From NCBI GenBank assembly GCA_966210515.1, contig CBIHLM010000014.1, positions 14,363 through 78,362 of the forward strand: 64,000 bases of DNA. The letters run 5' to 3'. Below the pieces are notes generated by a model. The model did not search any database. It saw nothing but the letters and a program-made list of their open reading frames with translations, and had not been told where the DNA came from. The translations under genes and the position numbers were made by a program. This stretch comes from Paradesertivirga sp966210515 (GTDB lineage: Bacteria; Bacteroidota; Bacteroidia; Sphingobacteriales; Sphingobacteriaceae). Shown here piece after piece: positions 1 through 8,656 of the stretch. Every line of letters starts with the position of its first letter. Position 1 is the first letter of the stretch.

Positions 1-1706
1 TGGCTTTCGACCATTTTCTTGCGATCATCAAAAAGCTTCTCGATCTTCTTAAAGAATTTTTTATCAGATGGGAGCTGTGTAATCTGCTTTGCAATATCCA
101 GGAATACTTCTTTAGAAACTGCAGTTTTAGCAGGAGCAAATATATCTTCAGGGGAAGCCATTTTCAAACCCGTCCATGCACCAGAGTACATTTGGTTCGG
201 TTCGTAAACATTACTTTCTTTCGATTCGTTTAACCGCTCTTGCAATAGAGCGCGGAATTCTTTTTCCATTTCTGTAGCAAGATTAGCGTCAACGCTACCG
301 TGCTCCATTAATTTCTTATTGTAGATTTCCCGTGGATTAGGATGCTTTTCTATTGCCTTGTATAATAATGGCTGAGTAAATTTCGGCTCATCAGCCTCGT
401 TATGCCCGAACCTGCGATAGCACAGGATATCGATAAACACATCATTATGAAATTGCTGACGATATTCCATTGCCATGTTCACGGCATAAACAAGCGCTTC
501 TACGTCGTCGCCGTTTACATGGAATACCGGTGATAAAACCACTTTAGCCAGATCTGTAGAATATGTCGACGAACGGGCATCTTTATAGTTTGTTGTAAAA
601 CCAACCTGGTTATTGATAATCAAGTGAATTGTTCCACCTGTTTTATAACCATCAAGTTTCGACATTTGTAACACTTCGTAAACGATTCCCTGACCCGCAA
701 CAGAAGCATCACCATGTATTAAAATTGGTGCGATCTTCGTGTTGTCGCCACCATACTTAAAATCGATTTTCGACCTTGTGATACCTTCAACCACCGGATC
801 AACAGCTTCCAGGTGAGATGGGTTAGGACAAAGACTTAAGTGGACTTTTTTGCCTGCCTGAGTATCTACATCAGTTGAGAATCCAAGGTGGTATTTTACA
901 TCTCCTCCAAAAGGCTTTGACTCGTCGTAACCTTTTCCCTCGAATTCAGAAAAAATATCACGATAGGTTTTATGCATGATGTTGGCAAGCACATTTAAAC
1001 GCCCTCTATGTGCCATTCCGATTACAAATTCTTCAATACCCAGTTCAGCACCTTTCTCAATAACAGAATCTAAAGCCGGAATCACACTCTCAGCACCTTC
1101 TAACGAAAAGCGCTTTTGACCCAGGAACTTAGTTCCCAGAAAATTTTCAAAAACTACGGCTTCGTTTAGCTTTCTTAAAATACGCTTTTTGATATCTACA
1201 GAAAACGCCGGACTATTACGCTCTTTCTCCATTCTGTCCTGAAACCATTTTACTTTTTCAGGATTACGCATATAGGTAAACTCCGCACCGATCGACTGGC
1301 AATAAGTGTCTTCAAGTAATTTGCGAATATCGCGAAGTGTTGCCGCGCCCAGGCCAACCTCAACACCTGCATTAAAAACAGTATCGAGATCTGCCTCGCT
1401 TAAGCCAAACGTTTCAAGTTCTTTACCAGGAAAATATTTACGGCGCTCACGTACAGGATTAGTTTTTGTAAACAAATGCCCTCTGTCGCGATAACCATGT
1501 ATCATGTTAAGAACATTTATCTCCTTAAGAAAGTGCTCAGGGGTTTCAGCCCCCGCCACGTTGGCTTCAGAGCCCCGGCCAAAGTCGAAACCCTCAAAAA
1601 ACTTTTGCCAGCCAAATTCAACTGAATCCGGATCTTGTTTATACGATTGATATAGTGAATCTATGTAAGACGAATGTGCGTTACTGAGATACGACAAATT
1701 ATCCAT
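1..1706 (-). CDS. sucA: 2-oxoglutarate dehydrogenase E1 component (3' part beyond the left edge)
   Basis: Thiamine-diphosphate enzyme that decarboxylates 2-oxoglutarate in the TCA cycle and passes the succinyl group to E2 (SucB). About 568 N-terminal residues are present; the rest lies outside the window. Translating the minus strand from ATG at 1706 gives the start MDNLSYLSNAHSSYIDSLYQ and the family signatures VIGMAHRGRLNVLANI, LCPNPSHLEAVDPVVEG, HGDASVAGQG, INNQVGFTT and CYRRFGHNEADEP, all typical of OGDH E1 rather than pyruvate dehydrogenase. The reading frame is open to base 1 with no frameshift. A candidate TAnnTTTG element lies about 30 bp before the start. The next gene upstream, a DASH cryptochrome on the same strand, ends 112 bp away. 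Confidence 0.96.
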   Translation of the reverse strand, partial: MDNLSYLSNAHSSYIDSLYQSYKQDPDSVEFGWQKFFEGFDFGRGSEANVAGAETPEHFLKEINVLNMIHGYRDRGHLFTKTNPVRERRKYFPGKELETFGLSEADLDTVFNAGVEVGLGAATLRDIRKLLEDTYCQSIGAEFTYMRNPEKVKWFQDRMEKERNSPAFSVDIKKRILRKLNEAVVFENFLGTKFLGQKRFSLEGAESVIPALDSVIEKGAELGIEEFVIGMAHRGRLNVLANIMHKTYRDIFSEFEGKGYDESKPFGGDVKYHLGFSTDVDTQAGKKVHLSLCPNPSHLEAVDPVVEGITRSKIDFKYGGDNTKIAPILIHGDASVAGQGIVYEVLQMSKLDGYKTGGTIHLIINNQVGFTTNYKDARSSTYSTDLAKVVLSPVFHVNGDDVEALVYAVNMAMEYRQQFHNDVFIDILCYRRFGHNEADEPKFTQPLLYKAIEKHPNPREIYNKKLMEHGSVDANLATEMEKEFRALLQERLNESKESNVYEPNQMYSGAWTGLKMASPEDIFAPAKTAVSKEVFLDIAKQITQLPSDKKFFKKIEKLFDDRKKMVES

Positions 1707-1736
1707 GGAAATTTCTGATTTTCTAAAAAGTAGCCG

Positions 1737-1744
1737 CAAAAATA
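1737..1744 (-). promoter_or_regulatory. candidate -7 promoter element of sucA
   Basis: On the minus strand this reads TATTTTTG, matching the Bacteroidota -7 consensus TAnnTTTG, 31-38 bp before the sucA ATG. No convincing -33 TTTG is seen at the expected distance, so the call rests on the -7 match and position alone. Confidence 0.35.
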
Positions 1745-1817
1745 AGAGTTTAGGCCTATATTTTTTAAGTATTTCCTTAAAAAATGATTTAAATCGAAGT
1801 TTATTGCAAAAAAAAGT

Positions 1818-3089
1818 TTATCGCACCTCTTTTACCAGGGGCGCCCACTTCTTTATGTATAGCTCCTCTGAGTGTATGTCTGCCTTTATCGCTATGGGCT
1901 TGTTTACAGACATAACCCCCTCGCCGGCTATATAGGTCCAATTCCCCCAATTACTTGCAGGCGAATAATCAATTAATTTTTCCTCGAAATAGGCTGCCCC
2001 TGCTTTCCAATTTACCCTTAAATCATTCACGAGGTATAATGCTACATTTTGCCTGCAGCGATTATTAATAAAACCTGTTGAGTTTAATTCTGCCATGCAG
2101 GCATTTATGAGAGCATTACCGGTTTTACCCTTCCTCCATTTATTAAAGGATTCGGATTCAGCAAGTTCAGGATAATGGGAGCTATGCGTCGTATTGCTGC
2201 CGTGCTTTTTTAGCATAAATCTAAAGTAATCCCGCCACTGGAGTTCAAGCACAATATGCGCAGCAACATCTCGGGAAACATGCTCTTTCTCAAAATTTCT
2301 CACTTGCCAATAAACCTCGCGCGGCGACAGACATCCTAAAGCAAGCCATGGCGACAGCAAAGAATTTGTTGAGATAACATTTTTCTGTCCTTTCGGGGGA
2401 GCCTGATAGTTCAATAAAAAATCCGAAAGACGGAATAGACCCTCCTTCTCACCCCCAACAAACCGCCATTGAGCACGCTCATCAACACGTGGCGCCGACA
2501 CCCCTAAATCGGATAAAGCAGGAAGATTTCCGCAGTCGATATTACCAGGAATCCGTATATGCTCAGGCGTTGCAAAACCAGGGCGCACGCTGCTGTCTCT
2601 TTCAATTTTCTTTTTAAATACTGCGAAGGCGTCAGGAATATCTCTTATCGGGAACGGTAAATCTTCCTTGTGGTAGAGAGTATGACCAATGAAGTGTTTA
2701 AGATTAATTTGTTGCTTCCATAAAGCAGACTCAACATTGCCGGATATCTCCGTCTCTTCTGCCGCCACTTCACGATGATGATAAACTTCAGAAACAGAAT
2801 ACGTTTGGCATATCTCGGGCAGAATCTCTTCTGGCATGCCGAATCTTATCACTAAATCCCCACCCAGGCTTCGCAGAGATTCTCGCAGGCCATTGACACT
2901 TTCCAGCAAAAACTTTGCTCTGAACGAGCCCGTTTTCTTTGTATCATACTTGGTTTCAGTAAAATAGCGGGGGTCGAAGCAATAAACAGGAATAACGGTT
3001 TCGGCACGTTTTACTGCTTCAAGTAAAATCTCATTATCATGAACCCTTAAATCATTTCTAAACCAAACTAATATGGTTTTTCCATTCAT
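1818..3089 (-). CDS. DASH-family cryptochrome / photolyase
   Basis: Blue-light flavoprotein of the cryptochrome-DASH group, known to repair cyclobutane dimers in single-stranded or looped DNA and sometimes to act as a light sensor. 423 residues from ATG at 3089; a TTG 15 bp upstream would add five residues and is less likely. The N-terminal alpha/beta antenna domain opens with LVWFRNDLRVHDNE (residues ~7-20). The C-terminal FAD domain carries LELQWRDYFRFML, STGFINNRCRQNVA and IDYSPASNWGNWTYIAG, where STGFINNR and NWGNW are DASH-type variants of the class I motifs. It points away from the CBS-domain gene across a ~210 bp spacer. A second, class I photolyase lies 2 kb away. Confidence 0.93.
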   Translation of the reverse strand: MNGKTILVWFRNDLRVHDNEILLEAVKRAETVIPVYCFDPRYFTETKYDTKKTGSFRAKFLLESVNGLRESLRSLGGDLVIRFGMPEEILPEICQTYSVSEVYHHREVAAEETEISGNVESALWKQQINLKHFIGHTLYHKEDLPFPIRDIPDAFAVFKKKIERDSSVRPGFATPEHIRIPGNIDCGNLPALSDLGVSAPRVDERAQWRFVGGEKEGLFRLSDFLLNYQAPPKGQKNVISTNSLLSPWLALGCLSPREVYWQVRNFEKEHVSRDVAAHIVLELQWRDYFRFMLKKHGSNTTHSSHYPELAESESFNKWRKGKTGNALINACMAELNSTGFINNRCRQNVALYLVNDLRVNWKAGAAYFEEKLIDYSPASNWGNWTYIAGEGVMSVNKPIAIKADIHSEELYIKKWAPLVKEVR

Positions 3090-3300
3090 ATATCCACAAA
3101 CCAATTTGATGCAAAATAGTTAAAATTGTATTAAACTATTCTATTGTCACAAAAATGAAATCATTATTGACACCATGAAGACAATAAAAGAAGGCTAATC
3201 TGGCCTGCAGAATACATTTTTTTTAACATGACATCTTTGGATTTAATAAGCGATTACTCAATGTAAAAAATTATTCTTAACTTTAAAGAAACAACCAATT

Positions 3301-3729
3301 ATGAAGACAGTTAGCCAAATCCTTGCAACTAAGCCATCACAAGTTTATTCAGTAAGCCCCGAAACTACCGTGTATGAGGCTCTGGAAGTCATGATGGATA
3401 AAAATATTAGCGCTTTGTTAGTTATGGAGGGAAATGAGCTACGTGGCATTTTCACTGAAAGAGATTATGCTCGCAAAATAGTTCTAAAAGGAAAGTCTTC
3501 CAAAGACACACCTGTTAGCGAAATCATGACAGCTTCATTGATTACTATTTTGCCAACGGACACCATTGACTATTGCATGAACATAATGACAGAAAGACAC
3601 ATCCGACATTTACCTGTTATTGAGAATAATCAGGTATGCGGTATGGTTTCGATTGGCGATGCGGTAAAATCAATTATTGAAATCCAGAGGTCAACCATTG
3701 AGCAACTTGAATCCTATATCAACAGCTAA
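3301..3729 (+). CDS. CBS-pair domain protein
   Basis: A 142-residue cytoplasmic protein made only of two CBS motifs (about residues 8-60 and 75-130). The repeat signatures LRGIFTERDYARKIV and VCGMVSIGDAVKSII end each half. CBS pairs bind adenine nucleotides such as AMP, ATP, NAD(H) or SAM and act as energy or redox sensors; the ligand cannot be told from sequence. No catalytic domain is attached. Its stop codon overlaps the 3' end of the convergent ferredoxin gene by 4 bp. Such stand-alone pairs are common in Bacteroidota and their partner proteins are mostly unknown. Confidence 0.9.
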   Translation: MKTVSQILATKPSQVYSVSPETTVYEALEVMMDKNISALLVMEGNELRGIFTERDYARKIVLKGKSSKDTPVSEIMTASLITILPTDTIDYCMNIMTERHIRHLPVIENNQVCGMVSIGDAVKSIIEIQRSTIEQLESYINS

Positions 3730-4079
3730 TCACTGCCTTGATCTTGTTTCTTTCTATACCAGGGTAATTCCCTGAAGTCCATTATCAGTCGTTCGACAGG
3801 CTTGTTATGTTCAAGATGTTCAGTTACAATCTCTTCGACATCACTGAGCTGAACTCGACTGTAAAAGACACCCTCGGGGTAAACTACTACCGAGGGCCCC
3901 GCTTCACATGCTTCGAGGCAACCAGTTTTTTGGGCCCGTATTTCTGTATTCAAACCCTTATCTTTAATCAATTTTTTAAAGGCAGCAACCAGCTCCATTC
4001 CATGAGATTCGCCGCAACTGACTCTCGAACCTGCGGGGCGCTGATTCGTGCAAATAAAAACGTGTTTTGTGAAAAGCAT
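3726..4079 (-). CDS. thioredoxin-like [2Fe-2S] ferredoxin
   Basis: Small electron carrier of the thioredoxin-fold [2Fe-2S] ferredoxin family (related to the NuoE C-terminal domain and Aquifex Fd). 117 residues from ATG at 4079; an upstream ATG at 4112 would add an 11-residue hydrophobic extension not usual in the family, which starts with KHVFICTNQRP. Cluster ligands can be assigned to four Cys: one in FICTNQRP, one in RVSCGES and two in GCLEACEAGP. The start is only ~40 bp from the divergent TIGR01777 gene, so the two share a short promoter region. Redox partner unknown. Confidence 0.88.
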   Translation of the reverse strand: MLFTKHVFICTNQRPAGSRVSCGESHGMELVAAFKKLIKDKGLNTEIRAQKTGCLEACEAGPSVVVYPEGVFYSRVQLSDVEEIVTEHLEHNKPVERLIMDFRELPWYRKKQDQGSD

Positions 4080-4118
4080 ATTAAAACCAAAAATACGCAA
4101 TAGAGTTAACAATAGACT

Positions 4119-5030
4119 ATGAGTAAAACAGTTTTGATAGCGGGAGCAAGCGGACTTATTGGAAATCCACTAACCCAACTCTTGATCGAAAGAGGTTTTA
4201 CCGTCTATCACCTCAGCCGCAACTTATCAAAATCCAATCCCGGCGTAAAGACCTTCAAATGGGATGTTTCCCGTATGGAGATTGATCCCAAATGCATTGA
4301 AAACGTGGATGCTATAATAAACCTGGCCGGTGAGGGCATCGCTGATAAAGCATGGACTCAGAAACGCAAACAACAGATAATCAAGAGTCGCACCGGATCA
4401 TTAAAACTCTTACACGATGTTCTTAAAGAACATCCAAACCATACTGTTAAAACCTTCATTTCAGCCTCAGCTGTGGGCCATTATGGCGACAGAAAAGACG
4501 AAATCTTAACAGAAGAAAGCGAGCCGGGCACTGATTTCCTCGCAAATACTTGTCTGGCCTGGGAAAGAGCAGCGGACAAGATAGAAAATCTGGGCATTAG
4601 GTTGGTAAAGCTTAGGACGGGAATGGTGTTAACTCAGCTCGGAGGCGCTCTGCCGCAGATCGCCAAGCCAATAAAACTAGGTTTTGGAGCGGCCTTAGGT
4701 TCCGGAAAACAATGGGTTCCGTGGATACATATTGAAGATGTAATCAGTATGTATTTGTATGCTTTGGAGAACGAAGAAATTCGTGGCATTTATAATATGA
4801 CAGCGCCAGTTCCGGTAACAAATAGAGAACTAACCAAGGCTATTGCAAAACAACTTCAAAAACGTCTATGGCTGCCGCCCGTACCAGAAATCGCATTAAG
4901 AATTTGGCTTGGAGAAATGAGCAGGGTTGTACTGAACAGCAATCGGACATCTTCAGATAAAATCGAAAAGGCTGGATTCAAGTTTAAGTTTCCAACACTA
5001 GAAAGCGCATTAACGGATATTTATGCCTGA
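4119..5030 (+). CDS. TIGR01777-family NAD(P)-dependent epimerase-like protein
   Basis: Extended short-chain dehydrogenase/reductase of the TIGR01777 (YfcH/SulA-related) family, 303 residues; physiological substrate unknown. The Rossmann motif is VLIAGASGLIGNPLTQLL (residues ~5-22). INLAGEGIADKAW and FISASAVGHYGD match the family, and WVPWIHIEDVISMYLYAL and YNMTAPVPVTNREL are the family's C-terminal signatures. Its last 8 bp overlap the start of the class I photolyase gene, so the two are very likely cotranscribed and translationally coupled. The pairing with a photolyase is seen in other bacteria, but no shared function is established. Confidence 0.9.
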   Translation: MSKTVLIAGASGLIGNPLTQLLIERGFTVYHLSRNLSKSNPGVKTFKWDVSRMEIDPKCIENVDAIINLAGEGIADKAWTQKRKQQIIKSRTGSLKLLHDVLKEHPNHTVKTFISASAVGHYGDRKDEILTEESEPGTDFLANTCLAWERAADKIENLGIRLVKLRTGMVLTQLGGALPQIAKPIKLGFGAALGSGKQWVPWIHIEDVISMYLYALENEEIRGIYNMTAPVPVTNRELTKAIAKQLQKRLWLPPVPEIALRIWLGEMSRVVLNSNRTSSDKIEKAGFKFKFPTLESALTDIYA

Positions 5031-6342
5031 GAAAAAACCTGTTGTTAATGTATTCTGGTTCAGAAGAGATTTAAGGATACAGGACAACGCGGGCCTGTAT
5101 CACGCATTAAAGTCGGATCTTCCGGTGCTGCCAATCTTTATTTTCGACCAGGATATTTTAGAGAAACTACAGGATAAAGATGATGCCAGGTTAACATTTA
5201 TCCATCGGGCACTGATGGAACTAAATAGTGAGCTGAACAAACACAATTCTTCGATTCTTATAAAGTATTCGACTCCAATTACTGCATGGAAAGAACTAGT
5301 TAACGAATATGAAATCAATGAAGTATTTGTCAATAGAGACTACGAACCTTATGCAAGAAAACGCGATTCCGAAATTTCTGCATTATTAGCTCATCATGGC
5401 ATTAAGTTCACTGCTTATAAGGATCATGTTATTTTCGATACCGACGAAATAATTAAAGATGATGGCAAGCCATATACTGTATTTACCCCTTATAAACGAA
5501 AATGGCTTGGCTTGCTTCGACCTGACTTTCATTTTAAAGCGTATCCGATCTTAAATCCAAACTTTTTCAAAAAGGCATCGTTCAAGGTTCCAGACTTAAC
5601 TGATATTGGGTTTTCCCCGAGTTCTATATCCTTACCTGAAAAAGTGTATAAGCCTATTTTAGCCAATTATGAAAATCTTCGTGACTATCCTTCGGTAGAG
5701 GGTACGTCCCGCATCGGCATTCATCTTCGATTTGGTACATTAAGCATCAGGGAGCTGGCTGCTGAAGCAAACCTCCACTCATCTGTATGGCTTTCTGAAT
5801 TAATCTGGAGAGACTTCTATAGCATGATTTTATGGCATTTCCCTGAAACAGAAAACCATGCTTTTAAAAAAGAATTTGATGATATCCGCTGGATAAATAA
5901 TGAAAAGGATTTTGAGGCATGGTGTGAAGGAAAAACGGGCTATCCTATTGTAGACGCAGGAATGAGGCAACTAAACGCCACGGGATGGATGCATAATCGT
6001 GTGAGAATGATAACTGCCAGTTTCTTATGCAAGCACCTGTTAGTTGACTGGCGGTGGGGAGAGGCATATTTTGCCAGGAAGCTTATAGATTACGACATGG
6101 CCAGCAACGTTGGGGGATGGCAGTGGGCTGCAGGCACTGGAAACGATGCCGCACCTTATTTTAGAATTTTTAATCCTGATTTACAAACCAGGAAGTTTGA
6201 CCCCGAACTTAAGTATATAAAAAAATGGATCCGCGAATTTGAAGATCCATTTAAATATCCTTCTCTCATTGTCGAGCACAAATTTGCACGAGAACGAGCC
6301 TTGAATACTTATAAAGAAGCGAAAGAAAGCTATTATAAGTAA
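5023..6342 (+). CDS. phrB: class I deoxyribodipyrimidine photolyase
   Basis: Light-driven flavoenzyme that splits UV-induced pyrimidine dimers in double-stranded DNA. 439 residues, normal length. Antenna domain: VFWFRRDLRIQDNAGLYHAL (residues ~10-29). FAD domain: SELIWRDFYSMILWHFP, GYPIVDAGMRQLNATGWMHN, VDWRWGEAYFA and DMASNVGGWQWAAGTG with the class I N-x-G-x-W-Q-W pattern. The ATG overlaps the TIGR01777 gene by 8 bp. The second antenna chromophore (MTHF or 8-HDF) cannot be settled by eye. It is distinct from the DASH paralogue at 1818-3089, which lacks the GGWQWAAGTG form. Confidence 0.95.
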   Translation: MPEKKPVVNVFWFRRDLRIQDNAGLYHALKSDLPVLPIFIFDQDILEKLQDKDDARLTFIHRALMELNSELNKHNSSILIKYSTPITAWKELVNEYEINEVFVNRDYEPYARKRDSEISALLAHHGIKFTAYKDHVIFDTDEIIKDDGKPYTVFTPYKRKWLGLLRPDFHFKAYPILNPNFFKKASFKVPDLTDIGFSPSSISLPEKVYKPILANYENLRDYPSVEGTSRIGIHLRFGTLSIRELAAEANLHSSVWLSELIWRDFYSMILWHFPETENHAFKKEFDDIRWINNEKDFEAWCEGKTGYPIVDAGMRQLNATGWMHNRVRMITASFLCKHLLVDWRWGEAYFARKLIDYDMASNVGGWQWAAGTGNDAAPYFRIFNPDLQTRKFDPELKYIKKWIREFEDPFKYPSLIVEHKFARERALNTYKEAKESYYK

Positions 6343-6357
6343 CCTGTAATTTAAATA

Positions 6358-7254
6358 CTATGGTTGATCTACCTCCGTAACCTTAATTTCAAAGTCGAGA
6401 CATGAGAATGGTGGAATTGTAAAAGTGCCGAATTGATTTCGGCTGCCATCCAATCCATAGCCAAGAGCTGAGGACATTAGGACTTTTATTGAGCCTCCCT
6501 CTTTGATCAGAACAACAGCGTCTTTGAAGCCCTCTACTGTTTCAGAAAGAAGGAAAGTAGCAGTATTAGTTCCCTGTGTCTGATCGAATATTGTTCCGTT
6601 GAAAAGTTTACCCTTGTATTGAACTGTTACGACAGAATCTTGTGTAATTGGACTTCCAGTACCCGGTTCGATTATTTTATAATACAATCCTTCCTTCAAC
6701 TTTGTAAATCCGCTGAGATTTGAAGTTTGCATATACATCTTGATACTGGCATCATCATATGCAGGTAATCCATTCAGTGCGAGCACTTTTACAGTATAGT
6801 CTAAAGAAGCGTTCCCCGGGATAGGACCGCTCCCACCTCTGCCATATGCCAAATGCGATGGCACTAAAACCCGTATCTCACCACCACGTTTTTTCAAATT
6901 TTCTTTAATAGCGGTCCGCACCGGCTCCGGAGTGAAATAACCTAAAAATTGACCAGATCCCCCGTAGTGATTCACGACAGTATCGGTATTAATATAGGAT
7001 CCGTCGAGTGAACGAACCGTATATACGAATTGAACCTTGTCCGAATAAGCAACATCGGAACCCGATCCTTCTTTTAAAATATCATAATATATACCCTTAT
7101 TCGATTTTGTAAAGCTTAAATTATTCTGGCTAATGTAAGTCTCTATGTTTTTTGCATCCAGCTCTTCAATACTTTCGTACTCCTTTTTACAGCCCGTAGC
7201 TAATACAAGTATTACAAGAGAAAAACAAAAAGCTTTACCTAAATTTAATTTCAT
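6358..7254 (-). CDS. lipoprotein with two degenerate FKBP-type domains
   Basis: Predicted envelope lipoprotein of 298 residues; start chosen at the ATG at 7254 because it gives a clean signal peptide with lipobox ending LATGC (Cys22) followed by Lys-Lys. Two FKBP folds follow, about residues 75-175 (ending ASLDYTVKVLAL) and 205-298 (ending LDFEIKVTEV). Each keeps the fold signatures (SHLAYGRGGSG; SSALGYGLDGS), but the first lacks the FD pair and both lack the VIPGW tryptophan, so peptidyl-prolyl isomerase activity is doubtful. It lies 7 bp after a single-domain FKBP lipoprotein on the same strand, surely one operon. Function in folding of envelope proteins is inferred. Confidence 0.88.
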   Translation of the reverse strand: MKLNLGKAFCFSLVILVLATGCKKEYESIEELDAKNIETYISQNNLSFTKSNKGIYYDILKEGSGSDVAYSDKVQFVYTVRSLDGSYINTDTVVNHYGGSGQFLGYFTPEPVRTAIKENLKKRGGEIRVLVPSHLAYGRGGSGPIPGNASLDYTVKVLALNGLPAYDDASIKMYMQTSNLSGFTKLKEGLYYKIIEPGTGSPITQDSVVTVQYKGKLFNGTIFDQTQGTNTATFLLSETVEGFKDAVVLIKEGGSIKVLMSSALGYGLDGSRNQFGTFTIPPFSCLDFEIKVTEVDQP

Positions 7255-7261
7255 TCTATTT

Positions 7262-7741
7262 TTAGTTAACGATAACATCAAGTAAGTCAATTTCAAAGTC
7301 GAGAATCGAATTTGCCGGGATATTGCCCTGCGAACGCGGACCGTAAGCATAACCGGAAGGTATAAACAACCTGATTTTACCACCTTTTTGGATCAGAGGA
7401 ATTCCGATTTGCCACCCAACGATAACACCCCCAAGCGCAAAAGTAATAGGTTCAGTTGTTTGTGGAATTACCTCCCCTCCCAGTAAACTTAAAGTATAGG
7501 TTACTTTAACGTTGGTAGATCCGGCATAAGTCACGTCTCCCTCGCCGGGCTCAGAAATAACATAATAAACTCCACTGGAATGTCTTTCAGCTAGAATATT
7601 GTTAGCAGTCAGGTAATTTTTAATCTGCTCTTCATCTTTTTGCAACTGGGCTTCAGCATCATAGGGATCGTCTTTTTTACAACCGCTAATCAAAACAGGC
7701 ACAAACAACAACAACCACAGTAAGCTTTTTACATTTTTCAT
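7262..7741 (-). CDS. FKBP-type lipoprotein, single domain
   Basis: 159-residue lipoprotein from ATG at 7741: signal peptide with lipobox LISGC (Cys21), KKDD spacer, a helical linker, then one FKBP domain (~residues 70-159) with LGGVIVGWQIGIPLI, FIPSGYAYGPRSQG and ILDFEIDLLDV. The active-site Trp of VxGW is retained, but the usual FDSS is replaced by IPQT, so the catalytic Asp is missing. First gene of a two-gene operon with the double-FKBP lipoprotein. A minus-strand TAAATTTG at 7757-7750 would leave almost no leader; a GTG 9 bp upstream of the ATG is a possible alternative start. Confidence 0.88.
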   Translation of the reverse strand: MKNVKSLLWLLLFVPVLISGCKKDDPYDAEAQLQKDEEQIKNYLTANNILAERHSSGVYYVISEPGEGDVTYAGSTNVKVTYTLSLLGGEVIPQTTEPITFALGGVIVGWQIGIPLIQKGGKIRLFIPSGYAYGPRSQGNIPANSILDFEIDLLDVIVN

Positions 7742-7844
7742 AACCGGCACAAATTTATCTTTTTATAATTCAAAAACTAGAGATTAACTTATTTTAACAT
7801 TAACGGGTAAGTTCTACCTAACATTACGCATCACTTAATTTTTT

Positions 7845-7852
7845 TATATTTG
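7845..7852 (+). promoter_or_regulatory. candidate -7 promoter element of the 7942 gene
   Basis: TATATTTG is a perfect match to the Bacteroidota -7 consensus TAnnTTTG, ~90 bp before the ATG of the beta-barrel gene. The implied leader of ~85 nt begins with a small TTCC-TTTTA-GGAA stem. The -33 box is poor. Confidence 0.45.
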
Positions 7853-7941
7853 CAACCTTCCTTTTAGGAAACACATCTAATACACACACTGCACTGAAAT
7901 TAGGCTGCAGAACAATTTTTAACTGTTATTGTAATTACAAA

Positions 7942-8421
7942 ATGAAAAAGTTTTTATTATCCTGTTTAGTTATAGGCTTGATGTTTATCTCGGCCTCTAC
8001 AGTAAATGCTCAATACAAAAACGCCTTAGGTGTAAGATTGGGAGATGCCTACGGTGTTACGTACAAAACCTTTATTCAATCAGACCGCGCATTAGACTTT
8101 ATTTTAAACATTAGAAATCGCCGAAACGATTCTTACGTGAACCTAACTGGATTATATGAGGTCCATAACCCAATACGTGGTGCTGCCGGGTTACAATGGT
8201 ATTATGGTGGTGGTGCTTCTATAGGAAGTATTAATTACAAAAATGATGACGACAGAGATAATGACATTTATCTAAGCGTTGACGGAGTACTTGGACTCGA
8301 TTATGTGATACCAGGATCTCCACTAAATCTTTCTTTAGACTGGAAACCTGCACTTGTTTTAACCCCGTACTCAGGTTTTTATGAAAGAGGCGTAGGGCTG
8401 TCGATTAGGATAATTCTTTAA
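7942..8421 (+). CDS. small outer-membrane beta-barrel-like protein
   Basis: 159 residues with a clear signal peptide (MKKFLLSCLVIGLMF to ASTVNAQ, cleavage ~residue 23). The mature part is a run of short alternating beta-strand segments rich in Gly and aromatic residues (LQWYYGGGASIG, LGLDYVIPGSPLNLSLDW) and ends in GLSIRIIL, typical of a C-terminal barrel strand. Secreted or outer-membrane location is therefore likely; function unknown. It is a single-gene unit with its own promoter and converges on the M28 peptidase gene across a spacer full of hairpins. Confidence 0.8.
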   Translation: MKKFLLSCLVIGLMFISASTVNAQYKNALGVRLGDAYGVTYKTFIQSDRALDFILNIRNRRNDSYVNLTGLYEVHNPIRGAAGLQWYYGGGASIGSINYKNDDDRDNDIYLSVDGVLGLDYVIPGSPLNLSLDWKPALVLTPYSGFYERGVGLSIRIIL

Positions 8422-8427
8422 GTCTAG

Positions 8428-8580
8428 GGTATCTTGATAGTAGCAACTATAAAGTAGCAAGTATCAAGACCAGACGCAGATCCTAATAATGAAACATGTA
8501 TCAAGATCAACCCAGGTCTTGATACGCAGTATTAATATCAGGTATCGAGATCGGGCTCAGAACCGGATCTTGACACCTGA
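8428..8580. repeat. three consecutive hairpins built on TATCAAGA/TCTTGATA
   Basis: Six copies of one 8-mer alternate in orientation as three inverted pairs: 8432-8439 with 8462-8469, 8499-8506 with 8517-8524, and the diverged pair 8543-8550 with 8568-8575, the last extended to ~15-bp imperfect arms (8539-8553 and 8565-8580). The block lies between two convergent stop codons, which fits a REP-like element or a bidirectional 3'-end structure. No long U tract follows, so it is not a classic intrinsic terminator. Confidence 0.7.
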
Positions 8581-8656
8581 TTTATACCTTTGTTAGGATA
8601 TCTTCTACCCCATTGCTACTTAGTACTTGATAACTACCTGTTACAAATACTACTTA

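Noticed and set aside
8428..8580. CRISPR array
   Set aside because: The repeated unit is only 8 bp, alternates in orientation and has irregular spacing; no cas genes nearby.
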